In this document: piece after piece, positions 56,333 to 64,000 of the stretch
Layout of the letters: each line of letters begins with the position of its first letter
Numbering within the stretch: the first letter of the stretch is position 1
Assembly (NCBI GenBank): GCA_903927005.1
Contig: CAIYLH010000026.1
Coordinates: forward strand, 51,069 to 115,068
DNA length: 64,000 nt
Source: an uncultured Pseudomonadota bacterium
GTDB lineage: Bacteria; Pseudomonadota; Gammaproteobacteria; Steroidobacterales; Steroidobacteraceae
Direction: 5' to 3'
Made by a program: the position numbers and the translations under genes
Notes under the pieces: generated by a model
The model's database searches: none
Seen by the model: only the letters and a program-made list of their open reading frames with translations
What the model was told of the DNA's origin: nothing

Positions 56333-57700
56333 CTAGCGGATCGCCGCGAGCGCCTCATCGAGGCGCTCCACTCCCACCACTTCGAGCCCGTCGATCGCAC
56401 GTCGCGGCACATTGGTACGCGGCACTATCGCGCGCTTGAAGCCGTGCTTGGCGGCCTCGCGCAAGCGCTCCTCGCCGAACGGAACGGGCCGCACCTCCCC
56501 CGCGAGCCCAAGCTCACCGAACGCAACGAGATCCGATGCCAGCGGCCGGTCGTCGAGGCTTGAGACCGCAGCAAGCACCGCTGGCAAGTCAGCTGCCGTC
56601 TCGCTCAGATGCACGCCACCAACGACGTTGACGAACACGTCGTGCCCGTACAGAGCGACACCTGCATGACGATGCAGCACGGCCAGCAGCAACGACAATC
56701 GGTTGGCCTCGAGTCCCACGGTGATACGCCGCGGCTGCTGCGAACGCGACTCATCGACCAGCGCCTGCACCTCGATCAGCAACGGGCGGGTGCCTTCGCG
56801 AGTCACGGTCACCAGACTGCCCGCGACCGGAGTCGGGTGACGCGAGAGGAAGATCGCAGAAGGATTCTTGACCTCGCGCAGCCCCTGCTCCTCCATCGAG
56901 AACACGCCAATCTCGTTGGCCGCACCGAAGCGGTTCTTGACCGCCCGGACGATGCGATAGCGGCTGCCGGCGTCACTCTCGAAGTACAGCACCGTGTCTA
57001 CCAAGTGCTCGAGCACGCGCGGACCTGCGATGACGCCTTCCTTGGTGACGTGGCCAATCAGCACAACCGCTGTCCCTGTCTGCTTCGCATGCTGGACAAA
57101 GCGCGCCGCGCACTCGCGCAACTGCGACACCGAACCGGGACTGGACTCGACCGCAGCAGTGCCCATCGTCTGGATCGAATCGACTACCAGCACGCGGGCA
57201 CCCTGACCGACGGCAGCGGCCAGGATCTGCTCTACGTCCGTTTCTGCGATCAGACCCAGCGTGGTCGAGGACAGCCCGAGCCTGCGCGCCCGCAGGCCGA
57301 CCTGCTTAAGGCTTTCCTCGCCAGTTGCGTATAGCACCGGCACGACCGGGGACAGCGCGGCCGCGGCCTGTAGCAGCAGTGTCGACTTGCCGATGCCCGG
57401 GTCACCGCCAATCAGGATCACGGAGCCTGCGACCAACCCCCCGCCCAGCACCCGGTCGAACTCGCCGGAGCCGGTGGGCAATCGGGCCGCCTCGGCGGTC
57501 GCCGCCGAACCCAGGGTCTGGACCACGCCAGCAGGCGCCAGGCCCGCCTCCCGCGGGGGTACCGCCCGGCCGGTCTGCCGTGGGGCGCTCATCGCCGAGA
57601 GGGTATTCCAGGCGGCGCAAGCCGGGCACTGACCCTGCCACTTGGGGGTACTGTCGCCACAGGCGCTGCAAACGTAGACGGTGCGGGATCGGGCGCTCAT
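56333..57700 (-). CDS. radA: DNA repair protein RadA
   Basis: A 455-residue RecA-like branch-migration protein. N-terminal C4 zinc finger CSACGDSTPKWQGQCPAC (residues 11-28), Walker A GGDPGIGKSTLLLQ (near 98), KNRFGAANEIGVF (the RadA KNRFG motif near 252) and a Lon-like C-terminal domain. Converges on corB with a 5-base gap. Confidence 0.97.
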   Translation of the reverse strand: MSARSRTVYVCSACGDSTPKWQGQCPACAAWNTLSAMSAPRQTGRAVPPREAGLAPAGVVQTLGSAATAEAARLPTGSGEFDRVLGGGLVAGSVILIGGDPGIGKSTLLLQAAAALSPVVPVLYATGEESLKQVGLRARRLGLSSTTLGLIAETDVEQILAAAVGQGARVLVVDSIQTMGTAAVESSPGSVSQLRECAARFVQHAKQTGTAVVLIGHVTKEGVIAGPRVLEHLVDTVLYFESDAGSRYRIVRAVKNRFGAANEIGVFSMEEQGLREVKNPSAIFLSRHPTPVAGSLVTVTREGTRPLLIEVQALVDESRSQQPRRITVGLEANRLSLLLAVLHRHAGVALYGHDVFVNVVGGVHLSETAADLPAVLAAVSSLDDRPLASDLVAFGELGLAGEVRPVPFGEERLREAAKHGFKRAIVPRTNVPRRAIDGLEVVGVERLDEALAAIR

Positions 57701-57809
57701 CGGGCGATGCTAGCAGAGGGCCGGGGGGCCGCGATCCCGAACCGTGCGGCCGGTCGCGACTCGCGCGTTGCGGTCCGCTAGACTCAGGCGGTGTTCGATT
57801 TGACCTAAC

Positions 57810-60149
57810 ATGCACGCGCACCCCTTATTCCGCCCGCTGGCCGCCGCAACCGCCGTTGTCGTACTGGGACTCCTGGTCGCGCTGGCTTTCGCGCCGGGCG
57901 CCTACGCCACTTTGGAGGGGCTCTCGCTCGCGCTCGCGCAACGGGCCGAGAACGCGCCAGCCAGCCAGCATGTCACCTGGATCGCCAACGAAGGCCAGGG
58001 TACCGATGCCGGCGCCCTGCGCAGTCAGGCCGCCCGTGCGATCGAAGCGGCCGCCGCTGCCGGCGCCCGCGCAATCGTCGTCGCTATCCCCCTGAACGAA
58101 CCTTCGGACAGCGCTGATCTCGCGCGGGTCCGTTCGTTCCTGGAGGGGGCCGAAAGCTCCCCGGACGTTGCGATGCACGCCCGCTTGCAGGCCTGGGTCA
58201 CGGAACTGGACCACGATGGCGACCTCGAGCGAGCCATTCGCGCCGCCGGCAACGTCGTGCTGCTGGGAAGCCCGGGCGTGCCGCTGCTCGAACGCTTCAC
58301 GGCAGCCGCCCGCGCCATCGGCGTGGAACCTGCCCTGCCCCCCGAGGCAGACGGCGTCACGCGCCGCGACCGACTCTATCTGCAGGATCCCAGTGGCACA
58401 CCGCTGCCCTCGCTCGCGTTCACAGGCTGGCTCGCAGCCCACACGCCGCCGCATGCGTCGCTGCCGACAACTGAGCGTGGTGCGCTGGCAGGCTCAATCA
58501 GCTCGCTTCACGTTTCCGCCGGCGGCGGCTGGGTTCCCCATTACGGCCGCCGCGCCGGCGTCGACGGCGGCACACCGCGCCTGGCGCTGAAAGAACCGCT
58601 GACCGGCCGCAGTGCTCGCGCGCTCGCCGGCCAGATCGTTGTAATCGGCGGAACGCAGACCACGCTCGCAGTGCCTACCGGGCCGGGCCTATCGCTGGGC
58701 GAAGCCACCACCCAACGGATCGCGAGCCTGGAGGCCGGCGACTACGCAGTCGTGCCGCGAGTGGCACGCATCTACACCGCGCTGGCACTACTGCTCGCCA
58801 TTGGCTGGGCCGCAATTCTCGCACCACGACTACGCACATCGGTCGGGTTCACCGCCGCCATACTGCTGGGCATCGCCCTGTTCCTCATCGAAGTCCTGCT
58901 GGTGAGTGTCGCCCACATATGGGTGCCGCTGATCCCCGCAGCGCTGTCGTTACCACTGGCGACACTGGCCGTATGGCTGCTCCCGGACCGCACCGAACCC
59001 CGCCGCGCACGCCCCGAGCCCGTCGTGCCGTTGCCTGCCATGGGCCCGCGACCGGCCTCCCGTCCGCCAGCACCGCGCCCTGAGGCGCCCAGACGTGCGC
59101 CGGCGCCGGCCGCCGATCCGTTCTACTCCGACCTCCCGCCCCCGCCGCCGGCACGACCCGGGTCTACGCCGCGTCCCACCGCGGCCGCGCGCACGGAACC
59201 GGCGGCACCGCCGCTGACCTCGCTCAAACAGATCAGCGCTGCGCTCGAGGCGCGCCGCGAGGAGCCGACCCGGGCCGAAGTCGCCGACCTGCTGCTCGGC
59301 CGCTCCAAGCGCCCCCCGAAACCCAAGCTCGGCCGCTACGAACTCGAACGCGAGATCGGCAAGGGCGCGATGGGTACGGTCTACTACGGCCGCGATCCAA
59401 CGATCAACCGCATCGTCGCAGTCAAGGCGATCCCCATCGTCGAGGAGTTCAAAGAGGCAGACCTTGCCGACGCCCGCGGCCGGTTCTTCCGCGAGGCCGA
59501 GATGGCTGGGCGCCTCAAGCACCCGAGCATCGTTACGGTCTACGACGCGGGTGAGGACAACGGCATCGCCTGGATCGCGATGGAATACGTACAAGGTCGC
59601 ATGCTGTCCGAGTTCACCGTCTCGGACCGACTGTTGCCGCCGAGTCAGGTCCTGGAGATCTGCGCCCGCATCGCCGACGCCCTCGACTACGCGCACTCGC
59701 AGGACGTGATCCACCGCGACATCAAGCCTGCCAACGTACTGTTCACCCCTGAGACGCTGGAAACAAAGATCACCGATTTCGGCATAGCCCGCCTGACCAA
59801 CGCCAGCGCTACCCGCAGCGGCATCGTGCTCGGCACGCCGTCGTTCATGGCGCCCGAGCGGCTCGAGGGACGGAATGTGACTGGCCGCTCGGACTTGTTT
59901 GCGCTCGGTGTTACCTTGTTCCAACTGCTCGCCGGCCAGCTTCCATTCCGGGCTGATTCGATGGCGGGGCTCATGGACAAGATCACCCATTCACCGCACC
60001 CGCCCCTGAAAACCATCCGCCCCGACCTACCCCCCTGCACGTCCAGCATCGTGGACCGCGCGCTGCAAAAGAATCCGGCTGACCGCTTCGCGACGGCCGG
60101 CGAAATGGCGCGTTTTCTGCGCGCCTGCGCTCGCGCCTGCAACACCTGA
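57810..60149 (+). CDS. CHASE2-like membrane Ser/Thr protein kinase
   Basis: A 779-residue receptor-type kinase. One N-terminal membrane segment (about 10-32), an extracytoplasmic CHASE2-like domain (about 40-315; ARAIVVAIPLNEPSD and LAGQIVVIGGTQTTL resemble its strands), three membrane segments (about 323-395), a Pro/Ala-rich linker (about 395-500) and a Hanks kinase (about 509-775). Kinase motifs: IGKGAMGTVYYGRD, VAVKAIP, HRDIKPANVLF, DFGIARL, GTPSFMAPE. Probably active. The PP2C gene follows 8 bases on. No type VI secretion genes surround it. Confidence 0.88.
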   Translation: MHAHPLFRPLAAATAVVVLGLLVALAFAPGAYATLEGLSLALAQRAENAPASQHVTWIANEGQGTDAGALRSQAARAIEAAAAAGARAIVVAIPLNEPSDSADLARVRSFLEGAESSPDVAMHARLQAWVTELDHDGDLERAIRAAGNVVLLGSPGVPLLERFTAAARAIGVEPALPPEADGVTRRDRLYLQDPSGTPLPSLAFTGWLAAHTPPHASLPTTERGALAGSISSLHVSAGGGWVPHYGRRAGVDGGTPRLALKEPLTGRSARALAGQIVVIGGTQTTLAVPTGPGLSLGEATTQRIASLEAGDYAVVPRVARIYTALALLLAIGWAAILAPRLRTSVGFTAAILLGIALFLIEVLLVSVAHIWVPLIPAALSLPLATLAVWLLPDRTEPRRARPEPVVPLPAMGPRPASRPPAPRPEAPRRAPAPAADPFYSDLPPPPPARPGSTPRPTAAARTEPAAPPLTSLKQISAALEARREEPTRAEVADLLLGRSKRPPKPKLGRYELEREIGKGAMGTVYYGRDPTINRIVAVKAIPIVEEFKEADLADARGRFFREAEMAGRLKHPSIVTVYDAGEDNGIAWIAMEYVQGRMLSEFTVSDRLLPPSQVLEICARIADALDYAHSQDVIHRDIKPANVLFTPETLETKITDFGIARLTNASATRSGIVLGTPSFMAPERLEGRNVTGRSDLFALGVTLFQLLAGQLPFRADSMAGLMDKITHSPHPPLKTIRPDLPPCTSSIVDRALQKNPADRFATAGEMARFLRACARACNT

Positions 60150-60157
60150 GAGACAGA

Positions 60158-60976
60158 GTGCGCAACAAGGTAAAAGGCGTCACGCAGACCGACACCGGCA
60201 AGATTCGCGAGCACAATGAGGACGCGATCGGCACCGAGCCGGACATCGCGTTGTACGTGCTCGCCGACGGCATGGGCGGCTACAACGCAGGCGAGGTCGC
60301 CAGCGGCATCGCGGTCAAGACAATCGTAAATCTGGTGCGCGAGGCCTATCAGGTCCAGGACCTGACCGGCATCGACCGCACCGCGGGACTCATGCGTCCG
60401 AGCATCATCCTGCGCGATGCGATCCTGCGGGCCAACAAGATCATCCACCAGACGTCCAAGACCCAGCCACAGTGCGAGGGCATGGGCACTACCGTTGTAG
60501 CGGCACTTTTCTACAACGACCGAATCATCACCGCACACGTCGGCGATTCGCGTCTATACCGACTGCGAGGCGAGCGCTTCGAGCAGCTGACAATGGACCA
60601 TTCCCTGCTGCAGGAACTGGTCGACCGCGGCTTCTATTCGCAGGAAGAGGCGGCCCGCTCCACCAACAAGAACTACGTCACCCGGGCACTGGGCGTGGAG
60701 CCAACCGTCGAGGTTGATATCCATGAGCACCGCGCCGAGAAGGGTGACCACTACGTCCTTTGTTCCGACGGCCTGACCGACATGGTCGAAGACGAGGACA
60801 TCCAGTTAACAATCAGCACTTTCGGTGATAATCTTGATACCGTTGCTAAGCAACTGGTGCAGTTGTCGAATGAGCATGGTGGCCGCGACAACATCTCCGT
60901 AGTACTCGCGCAGGTCGTTGACTCGTTCCCGGCGCGACGGGGCATACTTGACAGAATATTGAGCTGGTTCGGCTGA
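60158..60976 (+). CDS. PP2C-family Ser/Thr protein phosphatase
   Basis: A 272-residue PPM/PP2C phosphatase. Metal and catalytic motifs: REHNEDAIG (near 15), LADGMGGYNAGEVASG (near 34), GMGTTVVAALF, HVGDSRLYRLR, LCSDGLTDMVEDEDI and GGRDNISVVLAQV (near 240). It likely reverses the upstream kinase. GTG start 8 bases after the kinase stop. Confidence 0.93.
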   Translation: MRNKVKGVTQTDTGKIREHNEDAIGTEPDIALYVLADGMGGYNAGEVASGIAVKTIVNLVREAYQVQDLTGIDRTAGLMRPSIILRDAILRANKIIHQTSKTQPQCEGMGTTVVAALFYNDRIITAHVGDSRLYRLRGERFEQLTMDHSLLQELVDRGFYSQEEAARSTNKNYVTRALGVEPTVEVDIHEHRAEKGDHYVLCSDGLTDMVEDEDIQLTISTFGDNLDTVAKQLVQLSNEHGGRDNISVVLAQVVDSFPARRGILDRILSWFG

Positions 60977-60997
60977 CCCAGGAAGGACGTACGGCCA

Positions 60998-61705
60998 ATG
61001 GCTAGACTAATACTCAGCCTGGACAGCCAGGTACTCGCCGAATACAACATGAACAAGGAGCGGTACACCGTAGGCCGTCTGCCGGACAATGACGTCCGCA
61101 TCGACAATGCAGCGGTCAGCGGTCATCACGCCCTGATCATCAACATCCTCAACGATTCGTTCCTTGAGGATCTGAACAGCACCAATGGCACGTACGTCAA
61201 TGGCAAGCTGGTCAAGAAGCATGCACTGCAGCATGGCGATGTTGTCACCTGCGGACACCATCAGTTGCGCTTTGTCGACGGCCAGTCCGACAACGGCGAT
61301 CAGGACGAATTCGAAAAGACCATGGTGATGCAGCCTTCCGCTGAGGCCGAGCAACGGATCCGCGCCACGCAAGCCGAGCCCACCCGCCCGGTCAGCGCCC
61401 CGACGCCCACCGAAAGCGGCTCGATGACCGCCCTGCCGCCGAAGGCGAAGCTGCAGGTGCTCTCCGGGGCATTCGCGGGCCGCGAGCTCGACCTGATCAA
61501 GACCGTCACCATGGTGGGCCGCCCCAACGTGCAGATCGCCGCGATCACACGCCGCGCGGATGGCTTCTATCTGGTGCAGGTGGAGAGCAGCAACGGCGAC
61601 TTCGCACAGATCAACGGCACGCCGATCGGCGCACAGGCACGCCGCCTGCGTGACAACGACGTGATCACGCTAGCCGGCGTGAAGATGGGCTTCTTCGTCA
61701 ACTGA
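60998..61705 (+). CDS. Double FHA-domain phosphothreonine-binding protein
   Basis: A 235-residue protein. The N-terminal FHA domain (about 20-95) has the canonical VGRLPDNDVRID, SGHHALI and NSTNGTYVNG. After a linker with FEKTMVMQPSAEAE, which contains a Thr suited as phospho-site, a second FHA-like fold follows (about 150-235; VGRPNVQIAAITRRADGFYLVQ, INGTPI) without the full set of phospho-binding residues (no GxxSxH Ser-His pair). It is 21 bases after the PP2C gene and is a natural reader or substrate of the kinase. Confidence 0.9.
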   Translation: MARLILSLDSQVLAEYNMNKERYTVGRLPDNDVRIDNAAVSGHHALIINILNDSFLEDLNSTNGTYVNGKLVKKHALQHGDVVTCGHHQLRFVDGQSDNGDQDEFEKTMVMQPSAEAEQRIRATQAEPTRPVSAPTPTESGSMTALPPKAKLQVLSGAFAGRELDLIKTVTMVGRPNVQIAAITRRADGFYLVQVESSNGDFAQINGTPIGAQARRLRDNDVITLAGVKMGFFVN

Positions 61706-61781
61706 GTCTGCCGCCACGCCTCGTCGCTACTACCCGGGCCGCGATTTCCGTCGCGCGCTGAACATCGAAGAGCTGCGGCGC

Positions 61782-62918
61782 GTGGCGCGCCGCTATGCTC
61801 CGGCCTTCGCCTTCGAGTACGTCGAAGGCGGAGCCGAGGACGAACTGGCCCTGGCCCGCAATCGCCAGGCCTTCGATCGCTGGCGCTTCCTGCCGCGCAC
61901 GCTCGTCAATACGACGGGGCGCCATGCCCGCACCACCCTGTTCGGCGTCGAGCAGCCCCTGCCACTGGTCATCGCGCCAACCGGCCTCAACGGCATACTG
62001 CGGCGAGACGGCGACCTGCTGCTGGCACGGGCCGCCGCCGCCGCCGGCATTCCGTTTTGCCTGAGCACGGTCAGTAACGCCCGTCCCGAACGGGTCATCG
62101 AAGCCGCCGGCGGTCGGGTCTGGATGCAGCTGTACATGCTCAACCACCCCGCCCTGGTTGACGATGTAGTCAGTCGCGCCGACTCCGCTGGCTGCGAGGC
62201 GCTGGTGTTCACCACCGACGCGAATGTGTTCGGCTCGCGCGAGTGGGACAAACGCAGCTTCCGCGCGCCGGGGAGCCTGAGCCTGCGGCGACTGCTGGAT
62301 GCGGCTTGCCACCCGCGCTGGGCCTGGGACGTCGCCATTCCCCACGGCCTGCCGCGCTTCGTCAACGTGATGGATTTCCTGCCTCCCGAGGCGCGCAGCG
62401 CCAAGGCGGGCGTCTCGCTGATCCCGGCCCTCTTCCGGCCGTCCATAGACTGGGATGACGTAGCGCGGCTGCGCGACCGCTGGCGGCGACGACTCATCAT
62501 CAAGGGCATCCTCGACCCGGCCGACGTAGAGCGTGCCGTACGCCTCGGCTGCGACGGGGTCGTGCTAACCAACCACGGTGGCCGGCAGCTGGATACGACC
62601 GTGGCCCCGATCGAGGTGCTCGGCGAAATCGCCCGCGCCTATCGCGATCGGATCACGATCCTGGTCGATAGCGGCTTCCGGCGCGGCTCGGACGTCGCCA
62701 AGGCCATGGCGCTGGGTGCCCATGGAGTGATGGTCGGTCGTGCGACCCTGTACGGCCTCGCGGCCGGCGGCGAGGCTGGCGCAAGCCACGCGATCGCGAT
62801 CCTGGCGAGCGAACTCGACCGGGTGCTGGGGCAGCTAGGCTGCCGTTCACTGGCGGAGCTGGGGTCGGCGATGCTGCGCGAAGGCCCCCCCACGGTGGCA
62901 TTTCCGGCCGAGTCCTAG
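61782..62918 (+). CDS. FMN-dependent alpha-hydroxy-acid oxidoreductase (LldD/mandelate-dehydrogenase family)
   Basis: A protein of 378 residues from the GTG at 61782, oxidising 2-hydroxy acids with FMN. Signatures: FAFEYVEGGAEDELAL, PTGLNGILRRDGDLLLARAA, the Lys/His segment LIIKGILDPADVERAVRLG, the active His in LTNHGGRQLDT (near 264) and DSGFRRGSDVAKAMALGA. The real start is probably upstream: in-frame codons from 61722 (RRYYPGRDFRRALNIEELRR) look like the family N-terminus, but no ATG, GTG or TTG occurs in frame between 61683 and 61782. Substrate (lactate, mandelate, glycolate) not decided. Confidence 0.88.
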   Translation: MARRYAPAFAFEYVEGGAEDELALARNRQAFDRWRFLPRTLVNTTGRHARTTLFGVEQPLPLVIAPTGLNGILRRDGDLLLARAAAAAGIPFCLSTVSNARPERVIEAAGGRVWMQLYMLNHPALVDDVVSRADSAGCEALVFTTDANVFGSREWDKRSFRAPGSLSLRRLLDAACHPRWAWDVAIPHGLPRFVNVMDFLPPEARSAKAGVSLIPALFRPSIDWDDVARLRDRWRRRLIIKGILDPADVERAVRLGCDGVVLTNHGGRQLDTTVAPIEVLGEIARAYRDRITILVDSGFRRGSDVAKAMALGAHGVMVGRATLYGLAAGGEAGASHAIAILASELDRVLGQLGCRSLAELGSAMLREGPPTVAFPAES

Positions 62919-63020
62919 GGCGGAGCGTCCCCGCTTCCACCGCGGGGCTTCCCTCCACCAGAGGTTGTTTTTGGGGTCTGACCGCCCCATGTCGGAGCAT
63001 CGCCACCGGAATTCCTACCG

Positions 63021-63923
63021 ATGAACTTGCCCGACGATAGTCCAAACCTGCCGCCGGGTCGGGTGATGACGGCGGTCGCTGCGGCCCTCACGCCCGCCAC
63101 CTGCGACGCCTACGCGCTCGTGCTGGAGGCGGTCGGGGTTCGATTCGCCGTGCTGCACGATGGCGGCGGCTACGCATTCTGGGTCGATGACCTCGACGCC
63201 TCACGGGCGCACGAGGCCCTCGCCCGTTACCTGGAGGAAAACTCGCCCCGGCCCAGCGAGCCGCCGCGCCGGCTCGCTGGCAGCGGACTCACCGCGGTCG
63301 CAGGCTTCGTAGGGGCAGAGCTGTTCATCGCGCTAGCGGCCGCCACGTCGCTGCTAAACGCCGCCTGGTTTGATGCCGGTACTCTGGACGGAGCGTCGCT
63401 GCGCAACGGCGACTGGTGGCGACCGATCACCGCGCTGACCCTGCACGCCGATGTGCTCCATCTGGGCTCGAACCTCGCGTTCGGGGCCTTGTGCCTCGGC
63501 CTCGTCGCGCGTGTCTACGGAAGCGGCGTGGGTCTGCTGCTCGCCTTCGCCGCGGCCGTGGCCGGCAACGGCCTGGAAGGGTTGTTGATGACGCGCGGCC
63601 ACGAGTCGCTGGGCGCTTCAGGCGCCGTGTTCGCTGCGCTGGGAATCCTCGGCAGCGTGCACTGGCCCACCCGCACCGTACGCGGACGCTGGTACCTGCG
63701 TGGCTCGAGCTTTGTCGGCGCGCTGGTACTGCTCGCACTGTTGGGAACGGGGGATGCGCGCACCGACATCGAAGCGCACGCGCTGGGCTTTTGCTTCGGT
63801 TTGCTGGCCGGACTGCCGCTACGACGCGCCGGGATACCGTCGCGCCGGGTACAGCAGATTTGTGGCTACGCCACCGCCACCGTTCTGGCCGTCGCATGGA
63901 CGGCCGCGATCCTGCACCAGTGA
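63021..63923 (+). CDS. Rhomboid-family intramembrane serine protease
   Basis: A 300-residue membrane protein. A cytosolic N-terminal region (about 1-85) precedes six or seven membrane segments. The rhomboid dyad is visible: Ser in GASGAVFAALG (near 200), His in DIEAHALGFCFGLLAGLP (near 253), plus HLGSNLAFGALC (the H-x3-N region near 150). ATG 63021. The N-terminal part has no resemblance I can name. Confidence 0.85.
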   Translation: MNLPDDSPNLPPGRVMTAVAAALTPATCDAYALVLEAVGVRFAVLHDGGGYAFWVDDLDASRAHEALARYLEENSPRPSEPPRRLAGSGLTAVAGFVGAELFIALAAATSLLNAAWFDAGTLDGASLRNGDWWRPITALTLHADVLHLGSNLAFGALCLGLVARVYGSGVGLLLAFAAAVAGNGLEGLLMTRGHESLGASGAVFAALGILGSVHWPTRTVRGRWYLRGSSFVGALVLLALLGTGDARTDIEAHALGFCFGLLAGLPLRRAGIPSRRVQQICGYATATVLAVAWTAAILHQ

Positions 63924-63930
63924 TAGCGCG

Positions 63931-64000
63931 CTAGGCGCGCACCATCAAATCAACGGCCGCCCGGGCGACCTCGTCCGCCACTGCTGCCGCTGCTGCTGCC
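63931..64000 (-). CDS. C-terminal end of an unidentified reverse-strand gene (cut by window edge)
   Basis: An open reverse frame enters from the right edge and ends at TAG (63933-63931) with ADEVARAAVDLMVRA preceded by an Ala run. Too short to identify. It converges on the rhomboid gene with a 7-base gap, which is normal spacing here. Confidence 0.4.
   Translation of the reverse strand, partial: AAAAAAVADEVARAAVDLMVRA

Noticed and set aside
57810..61705. Kinase-phosphatase-FHA trio as part of a type VI secretion locus
   Set aside because: No tss or tag genes occur on either side; radA and a hydroxy-acid dehydrogenase flank it.
63960..64000. Trinucleotide GCT/GCC repeat at the window edge
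   Set aside because: It encodes an Ala run at the end of an entering reverse frame and is too short to judge.

Overview
This is a high-GC, densely packed chromosomal window from a Gram-negative bacterium, most likely a gammaproteobacterium. The evidence is gene order: ffs-dnaX-ybaB-recR, dapA next to gcvR-bcp, ffh beside rpsP-rimM-trmD-rplS and opposite ypjD-corB, an Mla lipid-transport operon, kbl-tdh, orn and hslR. A Caulobacter-type TonB receptor next to a flavin-dependent halogenase, and a SUF operon led by an Rrf2 regulator, suggest something near Xanthomonadales, Steroidobacterales or Nevskiales. The exact lineage cannot be fixed from the sequence. There are no insertion sequences, phage genes or CRISPR arrays.

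Layout. 1-10 kb: 3' end of ppsA, a GFA-type zinc protein, an ArnT-like glycosyltransferase, orn, a Ste24-like protease, rsgA, recR, ybaB, dnaX and the 4.5S RNA gene, then a predicted outer-membrane barrel with a cupredoxin. 10-16 kb: flavin halogenase and TonB receptor with a strong terminator between them, then tRNA-Ser(GGA). 16-26 kb: a small lipoprotein in the bamC position, dapA with a one-base frameshift, gcvR, bcp, a PIN-PhoH ATPase, a BepA-like protease, and the Mla genes (mlaA converging on mlaFEDCB). 26-33 kb: a regulated suf operon (regulator, sufB, C, D, S, U, T, a Rieske ferredoxin). 33-41 kb: sixA-like phosphatase, putA with a divergent Lrp-type regulator and GTAG/CTAC palindromes between them, Nudix, a CnoX-like thioredoxin, hslR, kbl-tdh.

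41.4-48.7 kb holds the most interesting locus: five same-strand genes, the first four overlapping. They encode a HEAT-repeat membrane protein, a processive family 2 glycosyltransferase, a YaiO-family TPR/beta-barrel outer-membrane protein, an LtaS-like phosphotransferase with an extra C-terminal domain, and a secreted TIM-barrel hydrolase-like protein. Together they have the parts of a synthase-dependent exopolysaccharide system, with a possible phosphoglycerol-type decoration step, and match none of the Pga, Pel, alginate or cellulose operons.

48.7-64 kb: sppA, the rplS-trmD-rimM-rpsP operon, ffh, ypjD-corB, radA, then a membrane CHASE2-like Ser/Thr kinase, a PP2C phosphatase and a double FHA protein forming one phospho-signalling unit. 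An FMN-dependent alpha-hydroxy-acid dehydrogenase lacking an obvious start codon, a rhomboid protease and the end of an unidentified reverse-strand gene close the window.
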